Source: Bordetella genomosp. 13
GTDB taxonomy: Bacteria > Pseudomonadota > Gammaproteobacteria > Burkholderiales > Burkholderiaceae_B
Direction: 5' to 3'
DNA: 64,000 nucleotides
Assembly (NCBI RefSeq): GCF_007679965.1
Contig: NZ_VEHL01000003.1
Span: 62,001-126,000 of the forward strand
The position numbers and the translations under genes are program-made. Every line of letters begins with the position of its first letter. The first letter of the stretch is position 1. Under the pieces are notes generated by a model that worked only from the letters and a program-made list of their open reading frames with translations, was not told where the DNA came from and made no database searches. Of this stretch, positions 46,025-54,990 are shown piece by piece.

Positions 46025-47977
46025 ATGGTTCAAATCACATTGCCCGATGGTTCCCAGCGCCAGTATCCCGGCCCGGTCACGGTCGCCGAGGTCGCTCAGT
46101 CCATCGGCACCGGACTGGCCAAGGCCGCGCTGGGCGGCAAGATCGCGCAGGCGGGCGCCGAGCCGCGCCTGGTCGACACCAGTTTCCGCATCGACCACGA
46201 CGCGAGCCTGGCCATCGTCACTGCCAAGGATGCCGACGGCCTGGACCTGATCCGCCACTCCACGGCCCACCTGCTGGCGTATGCGGTGAAAGAGCTGTTC
46301 CCGGACGCCCAGGTCACCATCGGTCCGGTCATCGACAACGGTTTCTACTACGACTTCTCGTACAAGCGTCCCTTCACGCCCGAAGACCTGGAAGCCATCG
46401 AGAAGAAGATGGCCGAGCTGGTGAAGAAGGACGAGGTCGTCACGCGCGAGGAATGGACGCGCGACGACGCCGTCAAGTTCTTCGAAAGCATCGGCGAGCA
46501 CTACAAGGCCGAGATCATCGCGTCGATCCCGTCCAACGAGACGCTCAGCCTGTATCGCGAAGGCCAGTTCATCGACCTGTGCCGTGGCCCCCACGTGCCG
46601 TCCACGGGCAAGCTGAAGGTCTTCAAGCTGATGAAGGTGGCGGGCGCCTACTGGCGCGGCGACAGCAACAACGAGATGCTCCAGCGCATCTACGGCACGG
46701 CCTGGGGATCGAAGGAAGACCAGGAGGCCTACCTGCACATGCTGGCCGAGGCCGAGCGCCGCGACCACCGCAAGATCGGCCGCGACCTCGACCTATTCCA
46801 TTTCCAGGACGAGGCGCCGGGCCTGCTGTTCTGGCATCCCAAGGGCTGGACCCTGTGGCAGCAGGTCGAGCAGTACATGCGCGCCGTGTATCGCGACAAC
46901 GGCTACCAGGAAGTGAAAGCGCCGCAGATCCTCGACCTGTCGCTGTGGAAGAAGACGGGCCACTGGGACAACTACCGCGAGAACATGTTCACGACCGAGT
47001 CGGAGAACCGCGTCTACGGCCTGAAGCCCATGAACTGCCCGGGCCACGTGCAGATCTTCAACTCGGGCCTGCATTCGTACCGCGAGCTGCCCCTGCGCTA
47101 CGGCGAGTTCGGCCAGTGCCACCGCAACGAGCCCTCGGGTTCGCTGCACGGCATGATGCGCGTGCGCGGCTTCACGCAGGACGATGGCCACATCTTCTGT
47201 ACCGAAGACCAGATGCAGGAAGAGTGCGCCAACTTCACGGCGCTGCTGCAGCAGGTCTACCGCGACTTCGGCTTCCACGAAGTGCTGTACAAGGTGGCCA
47301 CGCGCCCCGAGAAGCGCATCGGCAGCGACGAGACCTGGGACAAGGCCGAGCAGGCCCTGATGGACAGCCTGCGCCGCACTGGCTGCGAGTTCGAGATCTC
47401 GCCCGGAGAGGGCGCGTTCTACGGTCCCAAGATCGAATACACGCTGAAGGACGCCATCGGCCGCCACTGGCAGTGCGGCACGATCCAGGTCGATTTCTCC
47501 ATGCCCGTGCGCCTGGGCGCCGAGTACGTGGACCAGAATGACCAGCGCCGCCCGCCCGTGATGCTGCACCGCGCCATCCTGGGTTCGCTGGAGCGTTTCA
47601 TCGGCATGCTGATCGAGAACCACGCCGGCGCGATGCCGCCCTGGCTGGCTCCCGAGCACGCCGTTGTATGCTGCATTTCCGAGCCTTCGGCGGACTATGC
47701 AGCGCAAATAACACAAACCCTGAAAAAACAAGGCTTTAGGGTGCAGGCCGATTTGCGCGGTGAAAAAATCACTCGTAAAATCCGGGAGCATAGCCTGCAA
47801 AAGGTTCCGTATATCCTCGTCGTAGGCGACAAGGAGATGCAGAATGGGACTGTTGCGGTTCGCGGTTTTGGCAATCTCGACCTCGGCGTGATGCCGCTCG
47901 ATGCCTTCATCGAGCGTCTGTCCGAAGACATCGCCACCCGCCGTTCCGTGCAGCAGCCCCAAAGCAGCGCCGTCTAA
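46025..47977 (+). CDS. thrS: Threonyl-tRNA synthetase
   Basis: Charges tRNA-Thr with threonine and edits mischarged serine. The 650-residue length and order are standard: TGS domain (1-65), editing domain with [16 protein letters not shown] (about 77-92), class II catalytic core with zinc ligands in [10 protein letters not shown] and downstream His residues, motif 2 at [25 protein letters not shown], motif 3 at [19 protein letters not shown], and an anticodon-binding domain at the end. Start ATG 46025 has AGGAAGTG upstream. Regulation through the leader is likely (see that entry). infC follows 18 bp after the stop. Confidence 0.97.
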   Translation: MVQITLPDGSQRQYPGPVTVAEVAQSIGTGLAKAALGGKIAQAGAEPRLVDTSFRIDHDASLAIVTAKDADGLDLIRHSTAHLLAYAVKELFPDAQVTIGPVIDNGFYYDFSYKRPFTPEDLEAIEKKMAELVKKDEVVTREEWTRDDAVKFFESIGEHYKAEIIASIPSNETLSLYREGQFIDLCRGPHVPSTGKLKVFKLMKVAGAYWRGDSNNEMLQRIYGTAWGSKEDQEAYLHMLAEAERRDHRKIGRDLDLFHFQDEAPGLLFWHPKGWTLWQQVEQYMRAVYRDNGYQEVKAPQILDLSLWKKTGHWDNYRENMFTTESENRVYGLKPMNCPGHVQIFNSGLHSYRELPLRYGEFGQCHRNEPSGSLHGMMRVRGFTQDDGHIFCTEDQMQEECANFTALLQQVYRDFGFHEVLYKVATRPEKRIGSDETWDKAEQALMDSLRRTGCEFEISPGEGAFYGPKIEYTLKDAIGRHWQCGTIQVDFSMPVRLGAEYVDQNDQRRPPVMLHRAILGSLERFIGMLIENHAGAMPPWLAPEHAVVCCISEPSADYAAQITQTLKKQGFRVQADLRGEKITRKIREHSLQKVPYILVVGDKEMQNGTVAVRGFGNLDLGVMPLDAFIERLSEDIATRRSVQQPQSSAV

Positions 47978-47995
47978 TCTTTAGGAGTCGTCAAC

Positions 47996-48535
47996 ATCGC
48001 CACTGAAAAAAGCATACGCATCAACGGTGAAATCCGCGTGCCCGAGGTGCGTCTGATAGGTCTGGAAGGAGAGCAGCTGGGCATCGTCAAGATCGCCGAT
48101 GCGTTCCGTCTCTCCGAGCAAAGCGACGTGGATCTGGTGGAAATCGCGCCCAATGCCGAACCGCCGGTCTGCCGCCTGATGGACTACGGTAAGTTCAAAT
48201 ATCAGGAGCAGAAGCGCCAGGCCGAGGCCCGATCGAAGCAGAAGGTCATCCAGGTCAAGGAAGTCAAGTTCCGTCCCGCCACCGACGAGGGAGACTACCA
48301 AGTCAAGCTGCGCAACCTGCGCCGCTTCCTCGAGGAAGGCGACAAGGCCAAGATCACGCTGCGCTTCCGCGGTCGTGAAATGGCTCACCAGGAACTGGGC
48401 ATGCGCGTGCTCGAACGCGTGCGCGACGACCTGACCGAACTGGCCCAGGTCGAGGCGATGCCCAAGCTGGAAGGCCGCCAGATGGTCATGGTGCTGGCCC
48501 CTCGCAAGAAGGCCGGCAAGACCGACGCGGCTTGA
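47996..48535 (+). CDS. infC: Translation initiation factor IF-3, ATC start codon
   Basis: Binds the 30S subunit and checks start-codon pairing. The reading frame matches IF3 from [21 protein letters not shown] onward, but no ATG, GTG or TTG is present where the protein must begin. ATC at 47996-47998 is placed 8 bases after AGGAG (47983-47987), giving a 179-residue protein of normal length. IF3 genes elsewhere begin at AUU for autoregulation, because IF3 rejects non-standard start codons, so ATC here is expected to serve the same purpose. A later GTG at 48038 would remove 14 conserved residues. Later motifs: [45 protein letters not shown]. It is followed by a terminator, not by rpmI-rplT. Confidence 0.93.
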   Translation: MATEKSIRINGEIRVPEVRLIGLEGEQLGIVKIADAFRLSEQSDVDLVEIAPNAEPPVCRLMDYGKFKYQEQKRQAEARSKQKVIQVKEVKFRPATDEGDYQVKLRNLRRFLEEGDKAKITLRFRGREMAHQELGMRVLERVRDDLTELAQVEAMPKLEGRQMVMVLAPRKKAGKTDAA

Positions 48536-48542
48536 ACGACGA

Positions 48543-48579
48543 ACGGCCCGGCCGCCTGCGGCGCCGGGCCGTATGTTTT
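48543..48579 (+). terminator. Intrinsic terminator after infC
   Basis: ACGGCCCGGC (48543-48552) pairs perfectly with GCCGGGCCGT (48563-48572); four T's follow at 48576-48579. It lies 7 bp after the infC stop and closes the thrS-infC unit. Confidence 0.8.
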
Positions 48580-48712
48580 CCTGCCCGGGGCATGCCGTGT
48601 TCCGGCCGCACCTTGTGCGCCGGGCCTTGCGCTTGTGCCTCGCACGCCCCATTTAAGCTACCATGACCGTCTGTGTCCGCCTTTGGGGCGGAGGTAACAA
48701 GCGGGTGTACCC

Positions 48713-49669
48713 ATGCATGTCCTGTTCGTCATCGATCCCTTGCCGCTGCTGAAGGCGTACAAGGACAGTTCCGTCGCCATGATGCGCGCGCTGGTCGCGC
48801 GCGGGCACACGCTCAGCGTGGCCCTGCAGGGCGATCTGTACATCGATGAAGGCATCGTCAACGCCCGCGCCACCGCCATCGAGCTGGTGGAAGGCGCCGA
48901 CCTGCACGAGCATTCGTGGTGGAAGGACGCCGCGCCGGCGCAGGACCAGCCGCTGTCGGCCTTCGACGCCGTGGTCATGCGCAAGGACCCGCCCTTCGAC
49001 ATGGAATACGTGTATTCCACGCATCTGCTCGAATACGCGCAGGCGCAGGGCGCGCGCGTGTTCAACAGCGGCGCGGCCATCCGCAACCACCCCGAAAAGC
49101 TCACCATCACCGAATTCGCCGACCTGGCCACGCCCACGCTGGTGACGCGCGACATGGAGCGCCTGAAGGCGTTCCACGCGCAGCACCAGGACGTGATCGT
49201 CAAGCCGCTGGACGGCATGGGCGGCACGGGCATCTTCCGCCTGCGCGCCGAAGAGCCCAACCGCAACGCCATCCTGGAGACCCTGACCGACAACGGCCAG
49301 CGCACCATCATGGCGCAGCGCTACATTCCCGAGATCGTCAAGGGCGACAAGCGTATCCTGCTGATCGGCGGCGAACCCGTGCCGTATTGCCTGGCGCGCA
49401 TTCCGCTGGCCGGCGAGACGCGCGGCAACCTGGCGGCCGGCGGCCGGGGCGTGGCGCAGCCGCTGTCCGACCGCGACCGCCAGATCGCCGTCACCGCGGC
49501 CGAGCGCCTGGCCGGCCGCGGCCTGCTGCTGGTGGGCCTGGACGTCATCGGCGACTACGTCACCGAAGTCAATGTCACCAGCCCGACCTGCTTCGTCGAG
49601 ATCACCGAACAAACCGGTTTCAACGTAGGAGAGATGTTCGCCAAGGCGCTCGAGCGCGCCGTCGGCTGA
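48713..49669 (+). CDS. gshB: Glutathione synthetase
   Basis: Joins gamma-glutamylcysteine and glycine with ATP to make glutathione. The protein is 318 residues, the bacterial GshB length. Start MHVLFVIDPLPLLKAYKDSSVAMMRAL is typical. An ATP-grasp fold is shown by VMRKDPPFDMEYVYSTHLLEYA, then KPLDGMGGTGIFRL, RYIPEIVKGDKRILLIGGEPV, RGNLAAGG and EVNVTSPTCFVEI near the end. It stands alone between the infC terminator and the PTS genes, with an 87-bp gap to the latter. A GGAGG lies about 18 bases upstream of the ATG, further than usual. Confidence 0.96.
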   Translation: MHVLFVIDPLPLLKAYKDSSVAMMRALVARGHTLSVALQGDLYIDEGIVNARATAIELVEGADLHEHSWWKDAAPAQDQPLSAFDAVVMRKDPPFDMEYVYSTHLLEYAQAQGARVFNSGAAIRNHPEKLTITEFADLATPTLVTRDMERLKAFHAQHQDVIVKPLDGMGGTGIFRLRAEEPNRNAILETLTDNGQRTIMAQRYIPEIVKGDKRILLIGGEPVPYCLARIPLAGETRGNLAAGGRGVAQPLSDRDRQIAVTAAERLAGRGLLLVGLDVIGDYVTEVNVTSPTCFVEITEQTGFNVGEMFAKALERAVG

Positions 49670-49756
49670 AGTCTCCATATCCGCCATGACATTGTCGCCC
49701 CGCGTCCCGCGCGCTTCCTGTTCGCCGCTGCCGCGCTCCTTCGGACGGACGCCATC

Positions 49757-50158
49757 GTGACCGGTATCGTCATCGTGGTGCACGCGCCGCTGGGCGACGC
49801 CATGCACGAACTGGCCAGCCACGTGCTGGGCGACGTGGTCGCCGACTCGCTGGCCGTGCACGATATCCAGCCCCAGGACACCCCCGACGTGCAGGCCCCG
49901 GCCGTGCTGTCCGACATCCTGCGCGTGGACCGCGGCGAGGGCGTGCTGGTGCTGACGGACCTGATCGGCGCCACGCCGGCCAACATCGCCAAGCGCGCGG
50001 TGGCCGATGCGCAGGCGCAGGGCACGCGCTGCTGCGTACTGGCCGGCCTGAACACCCCCATGCTGCTGCGGGCGCTGACCTACCGCAACCTGCCCCTGGC
50101 CGAGACCCGCGAAAAGGCCCTGGCAGGCGGCGTACAGGGCTGCTTGCAGGTAGACTGA
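49757..50158 (+). CDS. PTS EIIA component, mannose/fructose family
   Basis: A 133-residue EIIA-Man-like domain that receives phosphate from HPr. Start GTG at 49757 gives MTGIVIVVHAPLGDAMHEL, with H9 the expected phospho-acceptor; VLVLTDLIGATPANIAKRAV and VLAGLNTPMLLRAL are the other family motifs. It is 95 bp upstream of ptsH and in the same direction. No EIIB, EIIC or EIID is present, so the set probably acts in regulation rather than sugar uptake, as described for the incomplete PTS of betaproteobacteria. Confidence 0.9.
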   Translation: MTGIVIVVHAPLGDAMHELASHVLGDVVADSLAVHDIQPQDTPDVQAPAVLSDILRVDRGEGVLVLTDLIGATPANIAKRAVADAQAQGTRCCVLAGLNTPMLLRALTYRNLPLAETREKALAGGVQGCLQVD

Positions 50159-50253
50159 CGGGCAGCGGTTTGCCCTATATCATCCCGGTATTGCAGCTTG
50201 CGGCGCCCGGCATCGCAAGCAAGGCCGGCCTGTATCGTGGTCCCAAGAATCCT

Positions 50254-50523
50254 ATGCCCAGTTCAGACATCGTCATCAGCAACAAACTCGGACTGCATGC
50301 GCGTGCGGCTGCCAAGCTGACGCAGCTCGCCAGCCGTTTCCAAAGCGAGATCTTCATCTCCCGCGGGGCCCAGCGCGTCAATGCCAAGAGCATCATGGGC
50401 GTGATGATGCTGGCCGCCGGCATGGGCGTCACGGTCCGGCTGGACGCCAGCGGCAATGATGCCGACCAGGCGCTGGCCGACATCCAATCCCTGTTCGACA
50501 GCAAATTCGGTGAGCACGAGTAA
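50254..50523 (+). CDS. ptsH: HPr phosphocarrier protein
   Basis: An 89-residue phosphocarrier. H15 in NKLGLHARAAAK is the residue phosphorylated by EI, and S46 in NAKSIMGVMML is in the place of the regulatory serine used by HPr kinase. I start at ATG 50254 (MPSSDIVISNKLG); the frame extends upstream without family resemblance. The stop overlaps the ptsI GTG start by 14 bases, so HPr and EI are likely translationally coupled. Confidence 0.95.
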   Translation: MPSSDIVISNKLGLHARAAAKLTQLASRFQSEIFISRGAQRVNAKSIMGVMMLAAGMGVTVRLDASGNDADQALADIQSLFDSKFGEHE

Positions 50524-52312
50524 GAAGCAGGCAGCCGGGCCCGAGGCCACGGCAGCGACGGCGATGGCCGGCGCCGCCACGGCGCCCGGCGCCGTCATCG
50601 CGCTGCGCGGCAAGCCCGTGGCGCGCGGCTATGCCATCGGGCGGGCCGTGGTCATGGGCGCCGCCGCGCTGGAAGTCGCGCACTACCGCATCGCCCCCGA
50701 GGACATCGCCGCCGAGCGCGAGCGCCTGACCGCGGCCCTGAAGCAGGCGCAGGACGAACTGCTGGAGATGGCCGACACGCTGCCCGAGGACGCGCCGCGC
50801 GAACTGGGCGCGATGCTCAACGTGCACTGCCTGCTGCTGGGCGATCCGCTGCTGGCGGAACCGGCGCTGGCCCTCATCTCGGAACGCCAGTACAACGCCG
50901 AATGGGCGCTGACCGCGCAGGGCCAGATGCTGGGCGAGCAGTTCGAGGCCATGGAAGACGAGTACCTGCGCGAGCGCGGGGCCGACGTGCGCCAGGCCAT
51001 CGAGCGCGTGCTGCGGGTGCTGTCGGGCACCTCGGCCACGCTGCCGGACACCTCGCAGGTCGACGGCAACGATCCGCTGGTCGTGGTCGCGCACGACATT
51101 TCCCCCGCCGACATGCTGCGCCTGCGCGGCGCGCGCTTCGCGGCCTTCGTCACCGACCTCGGCGGACCCACGTCGCACACCGCCATCGTGGCGCGCAGCA
51201 TGGGCGTGCCCGCCGTGGTGGCCATGGGCAACGTGCGCGAACTGGTGCGCGACGGCGACGTGCTGATCGTCGACGGCGCCACCGGCAACGTGCTGGTCAA
51301 TCCGTCGGCCCGCATCCTCGAGGAGTATCGCGGCCTGCAGCGCGTGTACGCGGACGAGCGCGCCGAGCTTGCGCTGCTGCGCGACGTGCCGTCGGTCACG
51401 TTGGACGGCATCGACATCGTCCTGCATGCCAACATCGAGCTGCCCGAGGAGGCCGAGCAGGCCATGGCAGCCGGCGCGCACGGCATCGGCCTGTTCCGCA
51501 GCGAATTCCTGTTCATGGGCCGCGCCACGCTGCCCACCGAGGAAGAGCAGTACGAAGCCTATGCGTCGGTCGTGAAGGTGATGGCGGGCCGCCCGGTCAC
51601 CATCCGCACGCTGGACATCGGCTCCGACAAGACGCTGGACGGCGAGGCCACCGTGGCCACCAATCCGGCGCTGGGCCAGCGCGCGATCCGCTATTGCCTG
51701 GCCCGTCCCGAGATGTTCGCCACGCAACTGCGCGCCATCCTGCGCGCGTCGGCGCACGGGCACGTGCGGCTGCTGGTGCCGATGATCGCGCACATGCACG
51801 AGGTGCAGGCCACGTTCGCGGCCATCGCCTCGGCGCGCGCCGAGCTGGACGCGCGCGGCCAGGCCTATGCCCCGCGCATCGAGGTGGGCGCCATGGTCGA
51901 GGTGCCGGCCATCGCCATCGCCATCGAGCCTTTCGCGCAGGCGCTGGATTTCCTGTCGATCGGCACCAACGACCTGATCCAGTACGCGCTGGCCATCGAC
52001 CGCGGCGACCACGACGTGGCGTCGCTGTACGACCCGCTGCATCCGGCCGTGCTGCGGCTGGTGGCCAACACCATCAATGCCGGCGAGCGCGCCGGCAAGC
52101 CGGTGGCGGTGTGTGGCGAAATGGCGGGCGACTCGCGCTACACGCGCCTGCTGCTCGGCCTGGGGCTGACCGAATTCTCGATGCACCCGCAGCAGTTGCT
52201 GGACGTCAAGCGCGAGGTGCGCCGCGCGCACTCCAATGCCCTGCGCGTGAAGGTGGCGGGCATCATCAACCGCGCCTTGCCGGTGGACCTGGACCAGCTC
52301 GACCAGGCATGA
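50510..52312 (+). CDS. ptsI: PTS enzyme I (PEP-protein phosphotransferase)
   Basis: Transfers phosphate from phosphoenolpyruvate to HPr. From GTG 50510 the protein has 600 residues. The phospho-His is H223 in GGPTSHTAIVARSMG; the PEP-binding barrel shows GIGLFRSEFLFMGR, RTLDIGSDKTL and FLSIGTNDLIQYAL, and the catalytic Cys (C535) is in VAVCGEMAGD. Two starts are possible: GTG 50510, inside ptsH, and ATG 50564, which gives 582 residues, nearer the usual 575 to 580. Neither has a clear ribosome-binding site. The region between is Ala-rich and without known function, so the shorter form is quite plausible. Confidence 0.95.
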   Translation: MSTSKKQAAGPEATAATAMAGAATAPGAVIALRGKPVARGYAIGRAVVMGAAALEVAHYRIAPEDIAAERERLTAALKQAQDELLEMADTLPEDAPRELGAMLNVHCLLLGDPLLAEPALALISERQYNAEWALTAQGQMLGEQFEAMEDEYLRERGADVRQAIERVLRVLSGTSATLPDTSQVDGNDPLVVVAHDISPADMLRLRGARFAAFVTDLGGPTSHTAIVARSMGVPAVVAMGNVRELVRDGDVLIVDGATGNVLVNPSARILEEYRGLQRVYADERAELALLRDVPSVTLDGIDIVLHANIELPEEAEQAMAAGAHGIGLFRSEFLFMGRATLPTEEEQYEAYASVVKVMAGRPVTIRTLDIGSDKTLDGEATVATNPALGQRAIRYCLARPEMFATQLRAILRASAHGHVRLLVPMIAHMHEVQATFAAIASARAELDARGQAYAPRIEVGAMVEVPAIAIAIEPFAQALDFLSIGTNDLIQYALAIDRGDHDVASLYDPLHPAVLRLVANTINAGERAGKPVAVCGEMAGDSRYTRLLLGLGLTEFSMHPQQLLDVKREVRRAHSNALRVKVAGIINRALPVDLDQLDQA

Positions 52313-52553
52313 GCGGCGGTGGCGGCGGGCGCCGCCGCCCGCTGCCCCGTTTCACCGCCACGGTCCGAGCCGTTTACCGCCCGCATCGCCGTCGGGGAAA
52401 CGGGGCGATATCCACCCGATCTTTCTTTTTCACCCGGTTGTACCCGCCGCGCAACGGTATGGTCACGTTCGATCGGATTATGTTGCGGCGCAGCATGCGC
52501 AGGCCTAAGATGAATTCGTCAGTCACCCCCGCGCACGCCTCCTGGAGAGAGCC
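52313..52553. other. ptsI to small-gene intergenic stretch
   Basis: A 241-bp gap without a recognisable gene. It opens with a GC-rich self-complementary stretch (GGCGGCGGGC against GCCGCCGCCC) soon after ptsI that may act as a terminator, though without a T-run. Nothing else stands out until the small-gene ribosome-binding site. Confidence 0.3.
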
Positions 52554-52754
52554 ATGAACGACACCGTCCGTACCGACATCCGCATCGCAGCCGCACCGGC
52601 CAGCAGCACCGCCGGACAGTCCCGACTGCGTTCCCGTGCTCGCCGCCTCAAGCGCCTGGGCGAGGGCTTCGGCGCAGCCTGGCGCGAGATCGCGCAGGGC
52701 ATGCAGGCCGCGCGCCAGGCGCATCCGGTGATCTCGGCTTTCCGCCCATACTGA
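52554..52754 (+). CDS. Small basic protein, unknown function
   Basis: A 66-residue protein I do not recognise. ATG at 52554 has GGAGAGAGCC directly upstream, a strong ribosome-binding site, and a strong hairpin follows 53 bp after the stop, so it is probably a real single-gene unit. The middle is strongly basic (RLRSRARRLKRLGEG) and the last third contains WREIAQGMQAARQAHPVI. No signal peptide or membrane span. Basic helical character could fit nucleic-acid or membrane-surface binding, but this is a guess. Confidence 0.6.
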   Translation: MNDTVRTDIRIAAAPASSTAGQSRLRSRARRLKRLGEGFGAAWREIAQGMQAARQAHPVISAFRPY

Positions 52755-52807
52755 TCACGGCACGCGGAGCCGGATAGCCAACAGCCCCGGCTTCCCGCAT
52801 TCATCAG

Positions 52808-52853
52808 GCGGCCGCCGCAGCGTCGAAGGACACTGCGGCGGCCGCTGGCTTTT
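52808..52853 (+). terminator. Strong hairpin between the small gene and mntH
   Basis: GCGGCCGCCGCAG (52808-52820) pairs perfectly with CTGCGGCGGCCGC (52833-52845), a 13-bp stem with a 12-base loop, then CTGG and four T's. It lies between convergent genes and may serve both directions. Confidence 0.72.
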
Positions 52854-52993
52854 CAGGCCGGGGCAAGGCCCTCAGACACGCGAAGCCGAATTCAGCGGGC
52901 TGTCCATCATCGAAGCGGTACCGTATGGTGGCTCCTGGTCAGGCACCCAGCAAGCCGGGCGGCATCCCATCACGCGGTCCGGATGGCGCCGGC

Positions 52994-54286
52994 TCACACC
53001 GCCATCTGCACCAGCAGGTACCCATCCAGCACCACGATCGCGCTGGTGGCCGCCACCGCTGCCACCGACCAGCCGCCTCGCAGCACGTGGCGGCCCATCA
53101 CGTCGGCGCGACGCGCCAGCACTACCAGCGGGATCAGCGCGAAGGGCAAGGCCAGGCTCAGGATCACCTGGCTGAGCACCAGCAGGCCGTCCGGATCGCT
53201 GCCGCCCGTGGCGGCCAGCAAGGCGAGGGCGGCGACGCCCGCGACGGCGCGCGTCGCCAATGCACGGCGCCGTTCCGACCAGCCGGCGCCGGCGGGCTGG
53301 AAACCTCGCGACAGCACGCGGCCGGCCATCACGCCGGTGATGGTGGAGCTCTGGCCGGCCGCGTACAACGCGACGGCGAAGACCACGGCGGCGCCGGCGC
53401 CCAGCGTGTGGCCGATCGCGGCATGCGCGTCGTCCAGGCTGGCCACGACCGGGCCCAGGCCGGACAGGGAGGCGGCCGCCACGATCATGATGGCCGCGTT
53501 GATCAGCATGGCGATACCCAGCGACACCACGGTGTCGTTGCGCGCGATGCGCATGGCCAGCGGGCGATCGCCTGTTGCCAGGTCGGCGGCGCGCTGCGCG
53601 AGGGCGCCCGAATGCAGGTAGAGGTTGTGCGGCATCAGTGTCGCGCCCAGGATGCCCAGCGCCACCAGGAAGGCCTGCGGGTCGCGCAGCGTGCGGCCGG
53701 TGTCGGCCAGGCCCGCGGCCATGGCGGCGGCGGAGGGCTGCGCCCGCACCAGCAGGTACACGAAGGCCAGCGCGACGATGCCCAGCAGCACGCCGATGAT
53801 CTGCTCGTGCCGGTCGGCATTGCGGCGCGCGGCGTAGAACACGGCCAGGGTACCCAGCGCGGTGACGGCCACGCCCGCCATCAGCGGCAGGCCCAGCAGC
53901 AGCCGCAGCGCGATGGCGCCGCCGATCAGTTCGGCCAGCGCCGTGGCCAGGATGGCGGCCTCGCCGGCCACCCAGGCGGTGCGCGCCAGCGGGCGCGGCA
54001 GGTAGCGCGAGGTCAGCGTGGCCAGGTCCTGGCCGGTGGCCAGCGCCAGGCGCGCCGTCAGGACCTGGAATCCCATGCCCAGCAGCGCCGCCGCGAACAC
54101 CACGGCCAGCAGGCCATAGCCGAAGCCGCTGCCGCCGGCGATGTCGGTGGCCCAGTTGCCCGGATCGATGTAGCCCACGGCCACCAGCAGGCCGGAGCCC
54201 GCCAGCGCGCGCAGGCCGGCCATGCGCGCGGGTTGGGCCCGGTGGGCGGCGTCGGTGCCGGACATGGCGAGGATGAGTGTGTTCAT
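52994..54286 (-). CDS. mntH: NRAMP-type Mn2+/divalent metal:H+ symporter
   Basis: Inner-membrane importer for manganese and related divalent ions. The 430-residue protein has about 11 hydrophobic segments. The two NRAMP signatures are intact: DPGNWATD in the first helix (binding Asp and Asn) and MPHNLYLH in helix 6 (binding Met and the conserved His residues); QSSTITGVMAGRVLSRGF is also typical. The start lies 12 bp from a 19-bp palindrome that overlaps the -10 box (separate entry), so metal-dependent repression is likely. It is convergent with the small upstream gene. Confidence 0.94.
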   Translation of the reverse strand: MNTLILAMSGTDAAHRAQPARMAGLRALAGSGLLVAVGYIDPGNWATDIAGGSGFGYGLLAVVFAAALLGMGFQVLTARLALATGQDLATLTSRYLPRPLARTAWVAGEAAILATALAELIGGAIALRLLLGLPLMAGVAVTALGTLAVFYAARRNADRHEQIIGVLLGIVALAFVYLLVRAQPSAAAMAAGLADTGRTLRDPQAFLVALGILGATLMPHNLYLHSGALAQRAADLATGDRPLAMRIARNDTVVSLGIAMLINAAIMIVAAASLSGLGPVVASLDDAHAAIGHTLGAGAAVVFAVALYAAGQSSTITGVMAGRVLSRGFQPAGAGWSERRRALATRAVAGVAALALLAATGGSDPDGLLVLSQVILSLALPFALIPLVVLARRADVMGRHVLRGGWSVAAVAATSAIVVLDGYLLVQMAV

Positions 54287-54297
54287 GAGGCGATCCT

Positions 54298-54339
54298 GAG
54301 AATGGTTTCCATTCTCGGGATCGCGCTCGGGCGGGTCAA
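54298..54339 (-). promoter_or_regulatory. mntH promoter with overlapping operator
   Basis: On the minus strand, TTGACC (54334-54339), a 17-base spacer and GAGAAT (54311-54316) form a good promoter. The -10 box is one arm of a perfect inverted repeat, GAGAATGG-TTT-CCATTCTC (54298-54316), flanked by GATCC and GGATC. Thirteen of 19 positions match the classical Fur box. A metal sensor such as Fur or an MntR/Mur-type protein bound here would block transcription. Confidence 0.75.
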
Positions 54340-54387
54340 ATTGATTTAGGGCAAGGGTCCGATAGGTTTTACGAACCCCGAGCCAGA

Positions 54388-54408
54388 GAAGGCCCCGAGG
54401 GGGCCCTC
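54388..54408 (-). terminator. Possible hairpin terminator after osmC-type gene
   Basis: GAAGGCCCC and GGGGCCCTC pair with one G-U around a three-base loop, 15 bp beyond the OsmC-family stop. No T-run follows on the minus strand, so it is only a possible terminator. Confidence 0.4.
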
Positions 54409-54422
54409 AGCGCGCGATTGGC

Positions 54423-54848
54423 TCAGTTCTTGAGCGTCGCATCCATCGTGATCTTGGCGTTCAGCACCTTGGAGACGGGGCAGCCGGCCTTGGCCTTGGC
54501 GGCGGCTTCCTCGAACGCCTTGGGGTCGGCGCCCGGGATGGCGGCCACGACCTTGAGGTGGACGGCGGTGATGGAGAAGCCGCCTTCGTCCTTGTCCAGG
54601 GTGACTTCGGCCGAGGTCTCGATGCGGTCGGCCTTCAGGCCGGCCTCGCCCAGGATGTTCGACAGAGCCATCGAGAAGCAGCCGGCGTGCGCGGCGCCCA
54701 GCAGTTCCTCGGGATTGGTGCCGGGCTCGTCGCCGAAGCGGGTGTTGAAGCCGTACGGCTGCTCGCGCAGCGCGCCGCTCTGCGTGGAAACGGTGCCTTT
54801 GCCGGTCTTGAGATCGCCTTGCCAGACGGCGGATGCAGTCTTCTTCAT
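54423..54848 (-). CDS. OsmC-family peroxidase
   Basis: A 141-residue thiol peroxidase of the OsmC/Ohr family that reduces organic hydroperoxides. The two redox cysteines are C57 in GAAHAGCFSMAL and C123 in KAGCPVSKVL; the N-terminal pattern KTGKGTVSTQSG and FNTRFGDEPGTNPEELL places it nearer OsmC than Ohr. Start ATG 54846-54848 has AGGAG eight bases upstream. It lies upstream of mntH on the same strand, 136 bp apart, and mntH has its own promoter. Both belong to oxidative-stress defence in general, so the pairing may be functional. Confidence 0.93.
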   Translation of the reverse strand: MKKTASAVWQGDLKTGKGTVSTQSGALREQPYGFNTRFGDEPGTNPEELLGAAHAGCFSMALSNILGEAGLKADRIETSAEVTLDKDEGGFSITAVHLKVVAAIPGADPKAFEEAAAKAKAGCPVSKVLNAKITMDATLKN

Positions 54849-54990
54849 GGGGACACTCCTGAGAGGTTGGGGCGTCTTGACGCCTGAGTAGGGCCCTCCA
54901 TGATACGGCGGCGAACCAGCAGGAATGTGTCCGCCAGGTTTCGAGGCGCGCGATAATGCTGCGTCCCTGACAGCTTCGGAGCGCGTGTCC

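Noticed and set aside
45684..46250. A 188-codon frame overlapping the start of thrS
   Set aside because: It runs through the thrS leader and then out of frame through the thrS N-terminus, with no family resemblance. The leader structure explains the region better.
52925..54349. A 474-codon plus-strand frame across mntH
   Set aside because: It is the mirror of mntH, which has intact NRAMP motifs and a promoter on the minus strand.
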